64,000 nt of DNA from Flavobacterium potami (GTDB lineage Bacteria; Bacteroidota; Bacteroidia; Flavobacteriales; Flavobacteriaceae), in the NCBI RefSeq assembly GCF_020026915.1, contig NZ_JAINUY010000006.1:1-64000 (forward strand). Direction: 5' to 3'. Below the pieces are notes generated by a model that did not search any database, was not told the DNA's origin, and saw only the letters and a program-made list of their open reading frames with translations. Positions 32,949 through 41,234 of this stretch are shown piece by piece (within the stretch, counting starts at the first letter, position 1; every line of letters begins with the position of its first letter). A program made the translations under genes and the position numbers.

Positions 32949-33767
32949 TTAATTTAAAATTAAAAACAGAGCAATAATTCTATACAAAATCCAAGTGAAA
33001 GATAAATAAAAAGGAAGTTTTAAAAGTTTCACTCTTCTAAAATGTTCCAAAAACATAATGAAAACCGTTACTCCAAACCAACCTAAAATGATCATCTGTG
33101 GAAGTTGAAAAAATTGACCCAAAAGTAAAAGCGGCGTTAGAATTAAACTTCCCATTAAAGAAACCGTCATTAAATTTCCTGCATAATTGATAACAGTTTG
33201 TTTCTCCAATTTTAGAAGAAATAAAGCTTGAAAAACAATTTGTCCAAAAGCTAAAATTAATTCTCTTGTAATGGTACTTTTTGGAAAATTCAAAATCAAA
33301 TTAGAATATCCGAATAAAACGAAAGTTGTTATGGTCAGAGCAAATCCGATAAATAGAAATCGGTATTTGTAATTGAAATCAGGTGTACATTCCAATTTGT
33401 TTTCTTCTTTTAGATTTCCTGGAATAATTACTTTTCGATTATAAGAAACAAAAGAATAGAGCTTTTTCAGAATAAAATGAATCGGTTTTATTGTTGCAAT
33501 TTTTTCAATTAATGGAAAAGAAAAACCAACGACTTTTATCAAACTATCAATTCCGTAAATTACAGTTTGCGTTTTGTTATCAACTAAAGCTATTTCGTTT
33601 GGAGCACGTTTTAAATCCACAAAATTCTGCTCTTCTTCAGATAACTGGCAATAAGATTTTCTTCCGTTTTGATCTAACATGCCACTTTTTACAAATCCAG
33701 TAGTATATAAACTGCAAAGCGGACAATCTTCATCATAAAGCAAAGTTTGATTTTCGAGCGTTTTCAT
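32949..33767 (-). CDS. DCC1-like thiol-disulfide oxidoreductase fused to a membrane domain
   Basis: A 272-residue protein. The first 110 residues are a DCC1/DUF393 domain with LLYDEDCPLCSLYTTGFV, in which D-x-x-C-P-L-C is the redox motif, and a second Cys in KSYCQLSEEE. After residue 130 come four or five hydrophobic helices (FLFIGFALTITTFVLFGYSN and others). DUF393 proteins are thought to be thiol oxidoreductases; the fused membrane part suggests function at the inner membrane. The start at 33767 (MKTLENQTLLYDEDC) is preferred over a longer one that would extend into the repeat flank. Confidence 0.8.
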   Translation of the reverse strand: MKTLENQTLLYDEDCPLCSLYTTGFVKSGMLDQNGRKSYCQLSEEEQNFVDLKRAPNEIALVDNKTQTVIYGIDSLIKVVGFSFPLIEKIATIKPIHFILKKLYSFVSYNRKVIIPGNLKEENKLECTPDFNYKYRFLFIGFALTITTFVLFGYSNLILNFPKSTITRELILAFGQIVFQALFLLKLEKQTVINYAGNLMTVSLMGSLILTPLLLLGQFFQLPQMIILGWFGVTVFIMFLEHFRRVKLLKLPFYLSFTWILYRIIALFLILN

Positions 33768-33795
33768 AATTTTAGGTTTTAAGATTGATGTTTTT

Positions 33796-33928
33796 AACAC
33801 ATAGAAACATAGCTTTTAGAAGATTAAAAAAGGCGTTTCACTAATTTTAATTCACATAGTTTATCTATGTGTGGAAACTAGTTTCTTTTATTCTCTTTTT
33901 GAGATAACAATCTATGTTTCTATGTGTT
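33796..33928. repeat. Inverted repeat (AACACATAGAAACATAG family)
   Basis: AACACATAGAAACATAG and CTATGTTTCTATGTGTT form the outer arms. A shared inner word AAAAAAGGCGTTTCA follows the left arm. A middle CACATAG/CTATGTG pair adds a small inner hairpin. A second copy of the family lies at 45261-45353. Confidence 0.85.
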
Positions 33929-33942
33929 GAATTTTTTATGCG

Positions 33943-34683
33943 TTAAGCGTATAATTCTTCTTCAGCTGAAAACAATTGAAGCTTTCTTTTATTTTTAACC
34001 GTAATTTCAGATCCTTTTGCTAAGAACACAGAAACCGGTTTTTGATCTTGAAGAAATTTAAAATCACTTCCATAATTTTTTCCGAAATCAATATCAACTC
34101 GATGATTTAAAACTTCAAATTGTTCCCATCTCGGATGTGTCACTTCATATTCAAAAGTGGTTTCTTCATTGATTTTTGTATAACCAAAATAATGTTCGGT
34201 AATAAACTCAGCTTCAGAATCAATTTCTATTCGGCTCACATTTTTTTTGGTTTCAATTTCAATTGTATTCCATTCTTGATTGTTTTTCCATTGATAGATG
34301 AAAGTGTTTGTATCTTCATTTTCTACAATTTCATGTCGCATTTTTTGAGTTTCATAATGTTCTTGATACAAAGTATTCGCGATAAAAGTGATCGCTTTTT
34401 TCGGAACAATTTCTTTAATGAAAACAACACCGCGTTTCCATTCGCCGTTTTCAAAACGTTTGACATAAAATCTCAAATTCACTTCTTCAAAATTCACATG
34501 AAACGGAACTTTCAATCCTAAAACTTTCGTGTTTTTAAACATAAAGCCAACTAAGCTGACATAACATTTGTTATTCCAAATATCAATCTCAGTTCCAACG
34601 GGAACATATTTTTCTAAAACCTCACGGTCAATTTCATAATTGAATAAGGCTAAATTTTTCCATTCTGCTTTTAAGAAATTCAT
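33943..34683 (-). CDS. DUF2071 (YqjF-like) protein
   Basis: A 246-residue soluble protein of the DUF2071 family: it opens with FLKAEWKNLALFNYEIDREV and contains VPVGTEIDIWNNKCYVSLVGF, VNLRFYVKR, RGVVFIKEIVPKK and ITEHYFGYTKINEETTFEYEV, all characteristic. The fold resembles acetoacetate decarboxylase but the catalytic Lys is not apparent. The function is unknown. Its ATG overlaps the stop of the upstream membrane protein gene by four bases (ATGA), indicating a coupled pair. Confidence 0.88.
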   Translation of the reverse strand: MNFLKAEWKNLALFNYEIDREVLEKYVPVGTEIDIWNNKCYVSLVGFMFKNTKVLGLKVPFHVNFEEVNLRFYVKRFENGEWKRGVVFIKEIVPKKAITFIANTLYQEHYETQKMRHEIVENEDTNTFIYQWKNNQEWNTIEIETKKNVSRIEIDSEAEFITEHYFGYTKINEETTFEYEVTHPRWEQFEVLNHRVDIDFGKNYGSDFKFLQDQKPVSVFLAKGSEITVKNKRKLQLFSAEEELYA

Positions 34684-35027
34684 TTGTGTGCTTTTTTATA
34701 AGTTATCATAGAAAAGAAGATTGCAAGTACAATTGGAATTGGAACTAAAATATAGTAGATAATCTCAAAATTTAGAACTGTACCGTTTATAAGCCATAGT
34801 GCAAAAAAGAAACCAACTCCTTTTATGTAATGTTGTAGGTTTGTGTCTTTAGGATCGTCCATTAGCATTTTTATACCAAAAATAACTTGAAATAAGCCTG
34901 TTAGTATTAAGAATAATAAACCGCTTCCAATAAGATTTCCACTGCTTTCATTAGTTAATATTCCACATGCAACTAAAAATATTGGCACACCAACAAAAAA
35001 GTAATTGAGATAGTTAATGTTTTTCAT
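34680..35027 (-). CDS. Small membrane protein of unknown function
   Basis: A 115-residue protein with four predicted membrane helices (about residues 8-22, 33-52, 70-86 and 88-107) and short charged loops (DDPKDTNLQHYIKG). No family is recognised. Translation is coupled to the DUF2071 gene through an ATGA overlap, and a GbsR/MarR-type regulator gene lies 56 nt upstream in the same direction, so the three may form an operon. Confidence 0.65.
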   Translation of the reverse strand: MKNINYLNYFFVGVPIFLVACGILTNESSGNLIGSGLLFLILTGLFQVIFGIKMLMDDPKDTNLQHYIKGVGFFFALWLINGTVLNFEIIYYILVPIPIVLAIFFSMITYKKAHK

Positions 35028-35083
35028 AGTTATTGATTGTTTTAAACTTTCAGAAAAAAATGAAAGTTTGAATTAAATTTTTT

Positions 35084-35587
35084 TTATTTAAGTAATTTGA
35101 TAACCATACGTCCCAGCCAGTTTTCGTTCATTTCTGTTATTTTGTCCAACATATTATCCACTTTTAAAACGAAATCATACAATTTTTCAGTTTGATCAAC
35201 AAAGTGTTTTTCTTCTGCCGAATCCTTTACATCAATAGAGGAAACTTCTTTTAAAATTTTAAGAGTAGGTTTGATTTCTCTTTTGCTTCTTTCTCGCGAA
35301 ATTTTTACGGCTAATTCGTCCAAATCTTTTTCGGCTGTAAAAAACTCTTTTCTTTCTCCGGCTTTAAATTCTTTGTAAACAATTCCCCAATCCATAAGCG
35401 CTCTGATGTTCATGCTTGCATTACCACGCGAGATTTGCAATTCTTCCATAATGTCTTCCATCGAAACTGGTTCATTCGAGACCATCAATAAAGCATGAAT
35501 TTGTGCCATGGTTTTATTAATGCCCCATTGAGAACCTAATGCTCCCCAAGACTGAACGAATTTATTTTTTGCTTCTTTGAATTCCAT
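35084..35587 (-). CDS. GbsR/MarR-family transcriptional regulator
   Basis: A 167-residue regulator. After an N-terminal helix (FVQSWGALGSQWGINKTMAQ) comes a winged helix-turn-helix, VSMEDIMEELQISRGNASMN, with wing GIVYKEFKAGERKEFF, then a helical dimerisation tail (residues 105-165). GbsR-type proteins repress osmoprotectant uptake or synthesis in Bacillus, and this opening motif is typical. A Na+/H+ antiporter is divergently transcribed 138 nt away, which would suit control by salt or osmotic state (inference). The -7 box ends 4 nt before the ATG. Confidence 0.88.
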   Translation of the reverse strand: MEFKEAKNKFVQSWGALGSQWGINKTMAQIHALLMVSNEPVSMEDIMEELQISRGNASMNIRALMDWGIVYKEFKAGERKEFFTAEKDLDELAVKISRERSKREIKPTLKILKEVSSIDVKDSAEEKHFVDQTEKLYDFVLKVDNMLDKITEMNENWLGRMVIKLLK

Positions 35588-35591
35588 GTGT

Positions 35592-35623
35592 CAAATGTAA
35601 GTAAAAGTTTTTAAACTTTCAAA
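35592..35623 (-). promoter_or_regulatory. Promoter of the GbsR/MarR gene, 4 nt from the ATG
   Basis: On the minus strand TTTG (35623-35620), a 20-nt spacer and TACATTTG (35599-35592) fit the consensus fully. The -7 box ends 4 nt before the ATG, so the mRNA is predicted to be leaderless. Confidence 0.7.
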
Positions 35624-35680
35624 AATATTTGAAACATATTTAACAAATAATAAAGTTATGTTAATTCGACCCGTCAAATT

Positions 35681-35710
35681 TTTGATTAAATAATGATACA
35701 GCTATTTTTG
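35681..35710 (+). promoter_or_regulatory. Promoter of the Na+/H+ antiporter gene
   Basis: TTTG (35681-35684), an 18-nt spacer and TATTTTTG (35703-35710) give a full match, 15 nt before the ATG. It is back-to-back with the promoter of the GbsR/MarR gene with about 58 nt between the two -33 boxes. Confidence 0.8.
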
Positions 35711-35725
35711 TAAAAATCACATTTT

Positions 35726-36988
35726 ATGGAATTATACTACACATTTTCGGTACTAATCGTACTGGCTTCTTTCTTCGCCTATTTGAATTTAAGATTTTTA
35801 AAACTTCCAGGAACCATCGGAATTATGATTATTGCGATGCTAGTTTCTGTCGGAATTCGCCTTTTGGGAGATTCATATTTCCCTGCAACAACCAAACATT
35901 TTTTTGATTTAATCAAACAATTTGACTTCAATGAAATTTTAATGGGAGCCATGTTGAATTTCTTGTTATTCGCGGGAGCGCTTCATGTCAATATTTCGGA
36001 TCTGAAAGAACAAAAAGTGCCCATAATGATTTATTCTACGATAAGCGTAGTCTTATCAGCTTTGATTATTTCAATGCTTCTTTTTTATATCGCTCCACTT
36101 TTGGGAATAAAAATACCATACATATTTTGCCTTGTTTTTGGAACCTTAATTTCTCCAACCGATCCAATCGTGGTTTTAGGAGTTTTAAAAGAAGCGAAAG
36201 TTCCAAAAAGAATCGAAACCAAAATTGTTGGAGAATCTCTTTTTAATGATGGAGTAGCGGTAGTAATGTTTGCTGTTGTTTTAAAAATGGCAACCGATCC
36301 AACTTTTGATGCGACTTTTGGCTCAATCTCTTTATTATTTATAGAAGAAGGAATCGGTGGACTTTTATTAGGTGCGGTTTTTGGATTTACTGCTTCAAGA
36401 GTTATGAAGAAAATCGACGATTATAAAGTTTCGGTTTTAATCACACTTTCTATCGTAACAGGAGGATTCTTAGTTGCCCAAGCATTGCACGTTTCTAGTC
36501 CGCTTGCGATGGTTGTTGCCGGATTAATTATCGGAAATTATGGTAAAAAAGTAGCGATGAGTGAAGTTACGAAAGACTATCTAGGAAAGTTTTGGGAACT
36601 AATCGATGAAATCTTAAATGCTGTTTTGTTCCTTTTTATTGGTTTTGAATTACTATTACTTCCAGATTTGAACAAACAATTACTAACAGGTTTTGTAGCG
36701 ATTTTTATTGTACTGTTTTCAAGATTAACCTCAATAGTTTTGCCCTGGAAATTCTTCGACATCTTTAAGTTCTTCGGAATAAAATCAGCTTATAATAAAG
36801 GTTCATTGATGGTTTTGGTTTGGGGAGGAATTCGCGGTGGAGTTTCTATTGCGTTAGTTCTTTCTATGCCTGAAGGAGAATATAAAAACTTATTGCTTGA
36901 GGTAACTTATATTGTTGTTTTATTCTCGATTGTCGTTCAAGGATTGACTGTTGGGAAATTAGCGAAACGAGTTTTAGAGAAAGAGTAA
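35726..36988 (+). CDS. NhaP-type Na+(K+)/H+ antiporter
   Basis: A 420-residue CPA1-family transporter with about twelve membrane helices. The ion-binding core is seen in FGTLISPTDPIVVLGVLKEA (TDP motif) and GESLFNDGVAVVMFAV (the ND pair of the fifth helix). The conserved Arg near the end is in WGGIRGGVSIALVLSMP. It exchanges Na+ or K+ for protons across the inner membrane, serving pH and salt tolerance. It is divergent from a GbsR/MarR regulator. There is no long cytoplasmic tail. Confidence 0.94.
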   Translation: MELYYTFSVLIVLASFFAYLNLRFLKLPGTIGIMIIAMLVSVGIRLLGDSYFPATTKHFFDLIKQFDFNEILMGAMLNFLLFAGALHVNISDLKEQKVPIMIYSTISVVLSALIISMLLFYIAPLLGIKIPYIFCLVFGTLISPTDPIVVLGVLKEAKVPKRIETKIVGESLFNDGVAVVMFAVVLKMATDPTFDATFGSISLLFIEEGIGGLLLGAVFGFTASRVMKKIDDYKVSVLITLSIVTGGFLVAQALHVSSPLAMVVAGLIIGNYGKKVAMSEVTKDYLGKFWELIDEILNAVLFLFIGFELLLLPDLNKQLLTGFVAIFIVLFSRLTSIVLPWKFFDIFKFFGIKSAYNKGSLMVLVWGGIRGGVSIALVLSMPEGEYKNLLLEVTYIVVLFSIVVQGLTVGKLAKRVLEKE

Positions 36989-37049
36989 AGAATATAGAGA
37001 AAAGAGCAAAGAAGAAAGATTTCTATTCTTTGTCTTAAAGTTACAACTG

Positions 37050-37086
37050 AAAACCCTGCAAGTTCTTTTGCAGGGTTTTGTTTTTT
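37050..37086. terminator. Bidirectional terminator after the antiporter gene
   Basis: AAAACCCTGCAA and TTGCAGGGTTTT form a 12-bp perfect stem around GTTCTT, with GTTTTTT beyond. It separates the convergent antiporter and DUF218 genes; its edge touches the stop codon of the latter. Confidence 0.88.
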
Positions 37087-37744
37087 ATCTCTTATCGTCT
37101 TTAGAATAATTAGATTCTCCATTAATATTAATTTCGCCGCCTAAATACTTCGGCTCGCGATTTCTTAAAACATCAAAAAAAGATTTACATCTCGAAAGAC
37201 ATTCTCTAAATTGAACATAATTATAACCTAAATATTCTCCTTGATTTGCAGAATAACCAACAGATTTTATACCTAATTTATTTCCGATGTAAATCGCTCG
37301 GTTTAAATGGTATTTCTGAGAAATTAAAGTGGCTCTTTTTATTTTAAAAATATGTTTTGCTCGGTACATTGTTGAATATGTATCGAAACCAGCATAATCA
37401 ATAAAAATCTTTGTGGTGTCAACCCCGTGAGAATAACAGTAATTTTTCATTACCGTTAATTCATCATATTCTTCACGGCCATTATCTCCTGAAAGCAGAA
37501 TTTTATTGATTCGTTTTGCTTTCCAAAGCATGATTCCTGCATCAAGACGATCTTTTAAATATTTGCTTGGTTGGTTTCCATTAATTCCAGCGCCAAAAAT
37601 AATTCCAACATCATTTTTTGGGAATTTTTTTGCTGAATAATAAATCTTGGTTTTAGTAGAAGAGGTTACATTATAATTGATAGAAACAATTGTAACCAAT
37701 CCGATAAGAATAAGATATAACGCTATTTTAAAGTATTTTTTCAA
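37085..37744 (-). CDS. SanA/YdcF-like DUF218 protein
   Basis: A 219-residue protein with one N-terminal membrane helix (ALYLILIGLVTIVSINYNV) and a DUF218 domain. Family blocks are GIIFGAGINGNQPSKYLKDR, ILLSGDNGREEYDE, FDTYSTMYRAKHIF and LISQKYHLNRAIYIG. This arrangement matches SanA (vancomycin high-temperature exclusion), an envelope-barrier factor of unproven chemistry. The start codon is TTG; no in-frame ATG precedes the membrane helix. Confidence 0.86.
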   Translation of the reverse strand: MKKYFKIALYLILIGLVTIVSINYNVTSSTKTKIYYSAKKFPKNDVGIIFGAGINGNQPSKYLKDRLDAGIMLWKAKRINKILLSGDNGREEYDELTVMKNYCYSHGVDTTKIFIDYAGFDTYSTMYRAKHIFKIKRATLISQKYHLNRAIYIGNKLGIKSVGYSANQGEYLGYNYVQFRECLSRCKSFFDVLRNREPKYLGGEININGESNYSKDDKR

Positions 37745-37806
37745 GATAATTTTTTGTAAGATTTGGATTTAAAAAATGCTAAGATAGTTAGACAAAATCA
37801 AATAAA

Positions 37807-37834
37807 AAAACCGAAGCATTTTTGCTTCGGTTTT
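37807..37834 (-). terminator. Terminator of the M3 peptidase gene
   Basis: AAAACCGAAGCA and TGCTTCGGTTTT form a 12-bp perfect stem around TTTT. On the minus strand it is followed by a T-rich run. Between it and the stop codon (37846-37888) are repeated ACTTAGCAACTTAGAAGC-like words of the CTTAGAAACTT family. Confidence 0.85.
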
Positions 37835-37888
37835 AGTTTTAAGGTTTAAGACACTTAGCAACTTAGAAGCTCAGTATCTTAGAAACTT

Positions 37889-39916
37889 TTATAATAATCC
37901 CGCTCTCTTCAACAAAGCTTCAGGTTTTGGTTCTTGACCTCTGAAACGTTTGTATAGAGTCATAGGATGTTCTGTTCCTCCTTTAGAAAGTACATTATCT
38001 TTGAATTTTTTAGCGATTTCTTCATTGAAAATACCATTTTCATGGAAATATTCAAAAGCATCAGCATCTAAAACTTCAGCCCATTTATAGCTGTAATATC
38101 CAGAAGAATATCCACCTTGGAAAATATGCGAAAAAGCAGTACTCATTGCATTTTCTTTTACATCTGGATACAATTGCGTGTTTGCAAATTGTTCTGTTTC
38201 GAAAGTCTTCAAATCTGTAATGTTAGTTGGATCTTGTCCATGCCATGCCATGTCTAACAATCCAAAACTTAATTGGCGTAACGTAGCCAAACCTTCTTGA
38301 AAACTTGCACTTTCTTTAATTTTCTGAACATACTCAATCGGAATAATTTCTCCCGTTTCGTAATGATTCGCAAACAAAGCCAAAGCTTCTGGTTCGTAAC
38401 ACCAATTCTCCATAATCTGACTTGGTAATTCTACAAAATCCCAATAAACAGAAGTTCCTGATAAACTCGGATAAACCGTATCGGCCAACATTCCGTGTAA
38501 TCCGTGACCGAATTCATGGAATAAAGTTGTTACTTCATTAAAAGTCAATAACGAAGGTTTTGTTTCTGTTGGTTTTGTAAAATTGCAAACGTTCGAAATG
38601 TGTGGTCTTTCGTTTACGCCGTCTTTTACATATTGTGATTTGAATGAAGTCATCCAAGCGCCGTTTCTTTTTCCTTTTCTTGGGAAGAAATCAGCGTAGA
38701 AAATCGAAACTAAATCATTTTTAGCATCTCGAACTTCATAAGTTGTTACTTCTTCGTGATACTTGTCGATGTCAAAAACTTCGGTAAAAGTTAAACCGTA
38801 AAGTTTTTTAGCAACGGTAAAAGCTCCGTCCAAAACTTTCTCTAATTGGAAATAAGGTTTTAGTTTTTCATCATCTAAATTAAAAAGCTGTTGTTTTAAT
38901 TTTTCAGAATAATAAGCGCCGTCCCATTTTTCCAATTGTTGGATTCCGTCCAATTCTTTTGCGAAAGCAGTTAATTCTGCAAACTCTTTTTGAGCTGCAG
39001 GTTTTGCTTTTGCTAATAAATCATTCAAGAAAGAAAATACTTTTTCTGGACTTTCAGCCATTCTTTCTTCCAAAACAAAATGAGAGTGCGTTTTATAGCC
39101 TAATAAATTGGCTCTTTCATGACGAAGTTTAGCAATCTTTAAAACATTTTCTTGATTGTCAAATTCATTGTTTTGAAAACCTTTTGCACCAAAAGCGATT
39201 GCCATTTTTTTACGCAATTCGCGATTATCAGCATAAGTCAAAAACGGAACATAACTTGGATGATCTAAAGTGAAAATCCATCCCTCTTTTTCCTGATTTT
39301 TTGCTAATAATCTAGCCGCTTCGATTGTTCCTTCTGGTAAACCCGAAAGATCTTTTTCATCCGTTAAATGCAATTCGAAGTTGTTGGTTTCTGCCAAAAC
39401 ATTTTCGCCAAATTGTAAACTCAATTTCGATAATTCTTTGTCGATTTCTCTTAACTGATTTTTCTTGTCTTCTGGCAAATTCGCTCCGTTTCTAGAAAAG
39501 CTTTTATATTTTTTATCTAATAAAGTAGTTTGTTCCGGGTTGAGGTTCAAACTTTCTTTTTGATCGTAAACAGCTTTCACACGTGCAAACAATTCAGCAT
39601 TTAAGCGAATGTCATTTCCGAATTCTGAAAGCCAAGGCGAAACTTCCTGAGCAATTTTCTGCATTTCGTCATTCGTTTCAGCCGAATTCAAATTGAAGAA
39701 AACGCTCGAAAGACGATCTAAAATATCGCCAGAATAATCCATCGCCACAATTGTGTTTTCAAAAGTTGGTGCTTCTGGATTGTTTGTAATCGCATCAATT
39801 TCGGCTTTAGCCAATTTAATTCCTTCCTGAAAAGCAGGAACATAATCTTCGATTTTAATCTGCGAAAAAGGTGCGGTGTTATGTTTGGTATTGAAATATT
39901 GTGTTAATACGCTCAT
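37889..39916 (-). CDS. dcp: M3-family oligopeptidase (peptidyl-dipeptidase Dcp type)
   Basis: A 675-residue, all-helical zinc peptidase. The M3 signature is TLFHEFGHGLHG with H467, E468 and H471, and the third ligand is in the following FVELPSQIMENWCYEPE (Glu in the ELPSQ motif). There is no signal peptide, so it is probably cytoplasmic. M3 enzymes trim dipeptides or short peptides from oligopeptides. The C-terminal GGTEHPMTLYKRFRGQEPKP is characteristic of the Dcp branch. It is full length and the first gene to its left is separated by a terminator. Confidence 0.94.
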   Translation of the reverse strand: MSVLTQYFNTKHNTAPFSQIKIEDYVPAFQEGIKLAKAEIDAITNNPEAPTFENTIVAMDYSGDILDRLSSVFFNLNSAETNDEMQKIAQEVSPWLSEFGNDIRLNAELFARVKAVYDQKESLNLNPEQTTLLDKKYKSFSRNGANLPEDKKNQLREIDKELSKLSLQFGENVLAETNNFELHLTDEKDLSGLPEGTIEAARLLAKNQEKEGWIFTLDHPSYVPFLTYADNRELRKKMAIAFGAKGFQNNEFDNQENVLKIAKLRHERANLLGYKTHSHFVLEERMAESPEKVFSFLNDLLAKAKPAAQKEFAELTAFAKELDGIQQLEKWDGAYYSEKLKQQLFNLDDEKLKPYFQLEKVLDGAFTVAKKLYGLTFTEVFDIDKYHEEVTTYEVRDAKNDLVSIFYADFFPRKGKRNGAWMTSFKSQYVKDGVNERPHISNVCNFTKPTETKPSLLTFNEVTTLFHEFGHGLHGMLADTVYPSLSGTSVYWDFVELPSQIMENWCYEPEALALFANHYETGEIIPIEYVQKIKESASFQEGLATLRQLSFGLLDMAWHGQDPTNITDLKTFETEQFANTQLYPDVKENAMSTAFSHIFQGGYSSGYYSYKWAEVLDADAFEYFHENGIFNEEIAKKFKDNVLSKGGTEHPMTLYKRFRGQEPKPEALLKRAGLL

Positions 39917-39952
39917 TTTAAAATATAATGTTTAAAAATACTATTTAGAAAA

Positions 39953-40241
39953 TCATAGTTTGAATTTCTCCGGACTCTGAAAATTATTCCAAAAACGAAG
40001 TAATTCTAGATTGTTGTTTTCGATTCTGTAAAAAAAGTGAAATGTGTTTGGTGATGACAATTTTGTAAACGTTCCTGTAATTCGTTTTGATAAATAAAAC
40101 ATTGTCATTTTGTAAAAGTGTAATTGTGGTATTTACTTTCTGAATAAAATTAAAAGCGACTTTTTCAGACCATTCTGCTTCCAAATAATCAATATTGTTC
40201 CAAAAGTCTTTTTTAGCTTGTGGAGCCCAAATTACATTCAT
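39953..40241 (-). pseudogene. RelE/ParE-family toxin gene, frameshifted in a T7 run
   Basis: The reading frame from the ATG (MNVIWAPQAKKDFWNNIDYL) keeps the RelE/ParE fold up to KIVITKHISLF, then runs out of frame and stops after 85 residues with a non-family tail (LQNRKQQSRITSFLE). Removing one T from the run of seven (minus strand, about 40030-40036) restores FYRIENNNLELLRFWNNFQ and continues to TGA at 39955-39953, giving 95 residues, the family length. The lost end carries the usual C-terminal catalytic region. It overlaps the antitoxin stop by one base. As written the toxin is probably inactive; an indel by slippage, or a sequencing error at the homopolymer, are both possible. Confidence 0.85.
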
Positions 40242-40468
40242 TATTTAAAGTATTTAGAATAACGATTTTTAGTTTCCTCCATTACAACATCGTGTTGGAT
40301 TCCTTCATTGTTTTCTAAAGAATAAATAGCCTCGTTAATCTTAGTTTTCTGCTCTTCTGAAAGGTTTTCTTTGGATTGGATAAAATCAACAATTTCCTGA
40401 ATCAAGTCAGGATTATCAATGTCTAAAACAATTTTAGCCAACTCTATTTTAGAAGTTTGAATGTTCAT
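40241..40468 (-). CDS. Antitoxin partner of the RelE/ParE-type toxin
   Basis: A 75-residue helical protein (IELAKIVLDIDNPDLIQEIV... then KNRYSKYFK at the end). Small acidic proteins of this sort, immediately upstream of and overlapping a RelE/ParE toxin by TAATG, are the usual antitoxins in Bacteroidota and lack a recognisable DNA-binding motif. The gene is intact even though its toxin is frameshifted. A TAACTTTG box 13 nt upstream of the ATG is a candidate -7 element. Confidence 0.75.
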   Translation of the reverse strand: MNIQTSKIELAKIVLDIDNPDLIQEIVDFIQSKENLSEEQKTKINEAIYSLENNEGIQHDVVMEETKNRYSKYFK

Positions 40469-40481
40469 TTCGCTTTTTTCT

Positions 40482-40489
40482 CAAAGTTA
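40482..40489 (-). promoter_or_regulatory. Candidate -7 element of the toxin-antitoxin pair (TAACTTTG)
   Basis: An exact TAnnTTTG match on the minus strand, 13 nt before the antitoxin ATG. No -33 TTTG is seen at about 20 nt. Confidence 0.4.
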
Positions 40490-40540
40490 AGTTTTTCTTT
40501 TAGAAATTTTTATAAGGAATAGTTAATAATTCTGAGGCGG

Positions 40541-40628
40541 ACTATTTCGCAAAGGCTCACAAAGAAAAAACACAGAGATTCACAAAATTTTGTGTACCTC
40601 TGTGCTTCTTCGTGTATCTCTGTGAAAT
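40541..40628. repeat. Inverted repeat (TTTCGCAAAGGCTCACAAAG family)
   Basis: CACAGAGATTCACAAA... on the left and AGTGC-like TTTGTGTACCTCTGTG on the right give overlapping pairings: CACAGAG with CTCTGTG occurs twice. It fills the gap between purE and the antitoxin gene and may end the purE message. Confidence 0.6.
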
Positions 40629-40634
40629 TAATTT

Positions 40635-41120
40635 TTACTTCTTTAAACCTTCAGCCGCTTTATTAACCGCAGCTTTCAATTCTTCTTTATAAGTAATAAT
40701 CGTGTCCAAAACTTTTTTGTCATGGCTTCCGATGATTTGTGCAGCTAAAATTCCAGCATTTTTTGCTCCGTTTAAAGCTACAGTTGCAACAGGAACTCCG
40801 CCTGGCATTTGTAAAATAGATAAAACTGAATCCCAACCATCAATTGAATTGCTTGATTTTACTGGAACTCCAATTACAGGAAGCGGAGACATTGATGCTA
40901 CCATCCCTGGTAAATGTGCCGCACCGCCTGCGCCGGCAATAATTACCGAAATACCGCGATTGTGTGCATTTTTGCTGAAATCGAATAATTTCTCCGGCGT
41001 TCTGTGCGCCGAAACGATATCTACTTCAACTTCAACATTGAATTGTTTTAATATGTCGATTGCATCTTGCATAACTGGCATGTCTGAGATGCTTCCCATT
41101 ATAATAGCTACTTTGCTCAT
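40635..41120 (-). CDS. purE: 5-(carboxyamino)imidazole ribonucleotide mutase, PurE
   Basis: A 161-residue class I PurE. It moves the carboxylate from N5 of N5-CAIR to carbon 4 to form CAIR in purine synthesis. The signature IIMGSISDMPVMQDAIDIL and SAHRTPEKLFDFS stand at the N-terminus, with the catalytic His in the SAHRTP block, and AGAGGAAHLPGMVAS in the middle. The next gene upstream is purK, its pathway partner, 114 nt away with a repeat tract between them. Confidence 0.96.
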   Translation of the reverse strand: MSKVAIIMGSISDMPVMQDAIDILKQFNVEVEVDIVSAHRTPEKLFDFSKNAHNRGISVIIAGAGGAAHLPGMVASMSPLPVIGVPVKSSNSIDGWDSVLSILQMPGGVPVATVALNGAKNAGILAAQIIGSHDKKVLDTIITYKEELKAAVNKAAEGLKK

Positions 41121-41130
41121 TTTTTTTTAT

Positions 41131-41232
41131 TTGTTTCAAGTTTTAAGTTTCAAGTTGTTACTGAGACTTAAAAATATATTTTAGTTTTAACTGATTACTG
41201 TGACTGCGACTGTGACTAAAACTGATCACTAA
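41131..41232. repeat. Simple-word repeat tract between purE and purK
   Basis: The left part has GTTTCAAG/AAGTTTCAAG words (same family as 26817-26870 and 49608-49680); the right part has GATTACTGTGACTG and GACCACTGATCACT words, which also occur near 25372-25430. It has no coding potential. Confidence 0.7.
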
Positions 41233-41234
41233 AA

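Noticed and set aside
34120..34521. 133-codon open frame opposite the DUF2071 gene
   Set aside because: It is antisense to a well-supported family protein, and its Phe-rich translation is what a reverse-complemented AT-rich gene gives.
40702..41184. 160-codon open frame opposite purE
   Set aside because: It is antisense to the conserved PurE reading frame, with no start signal or family resemblance.
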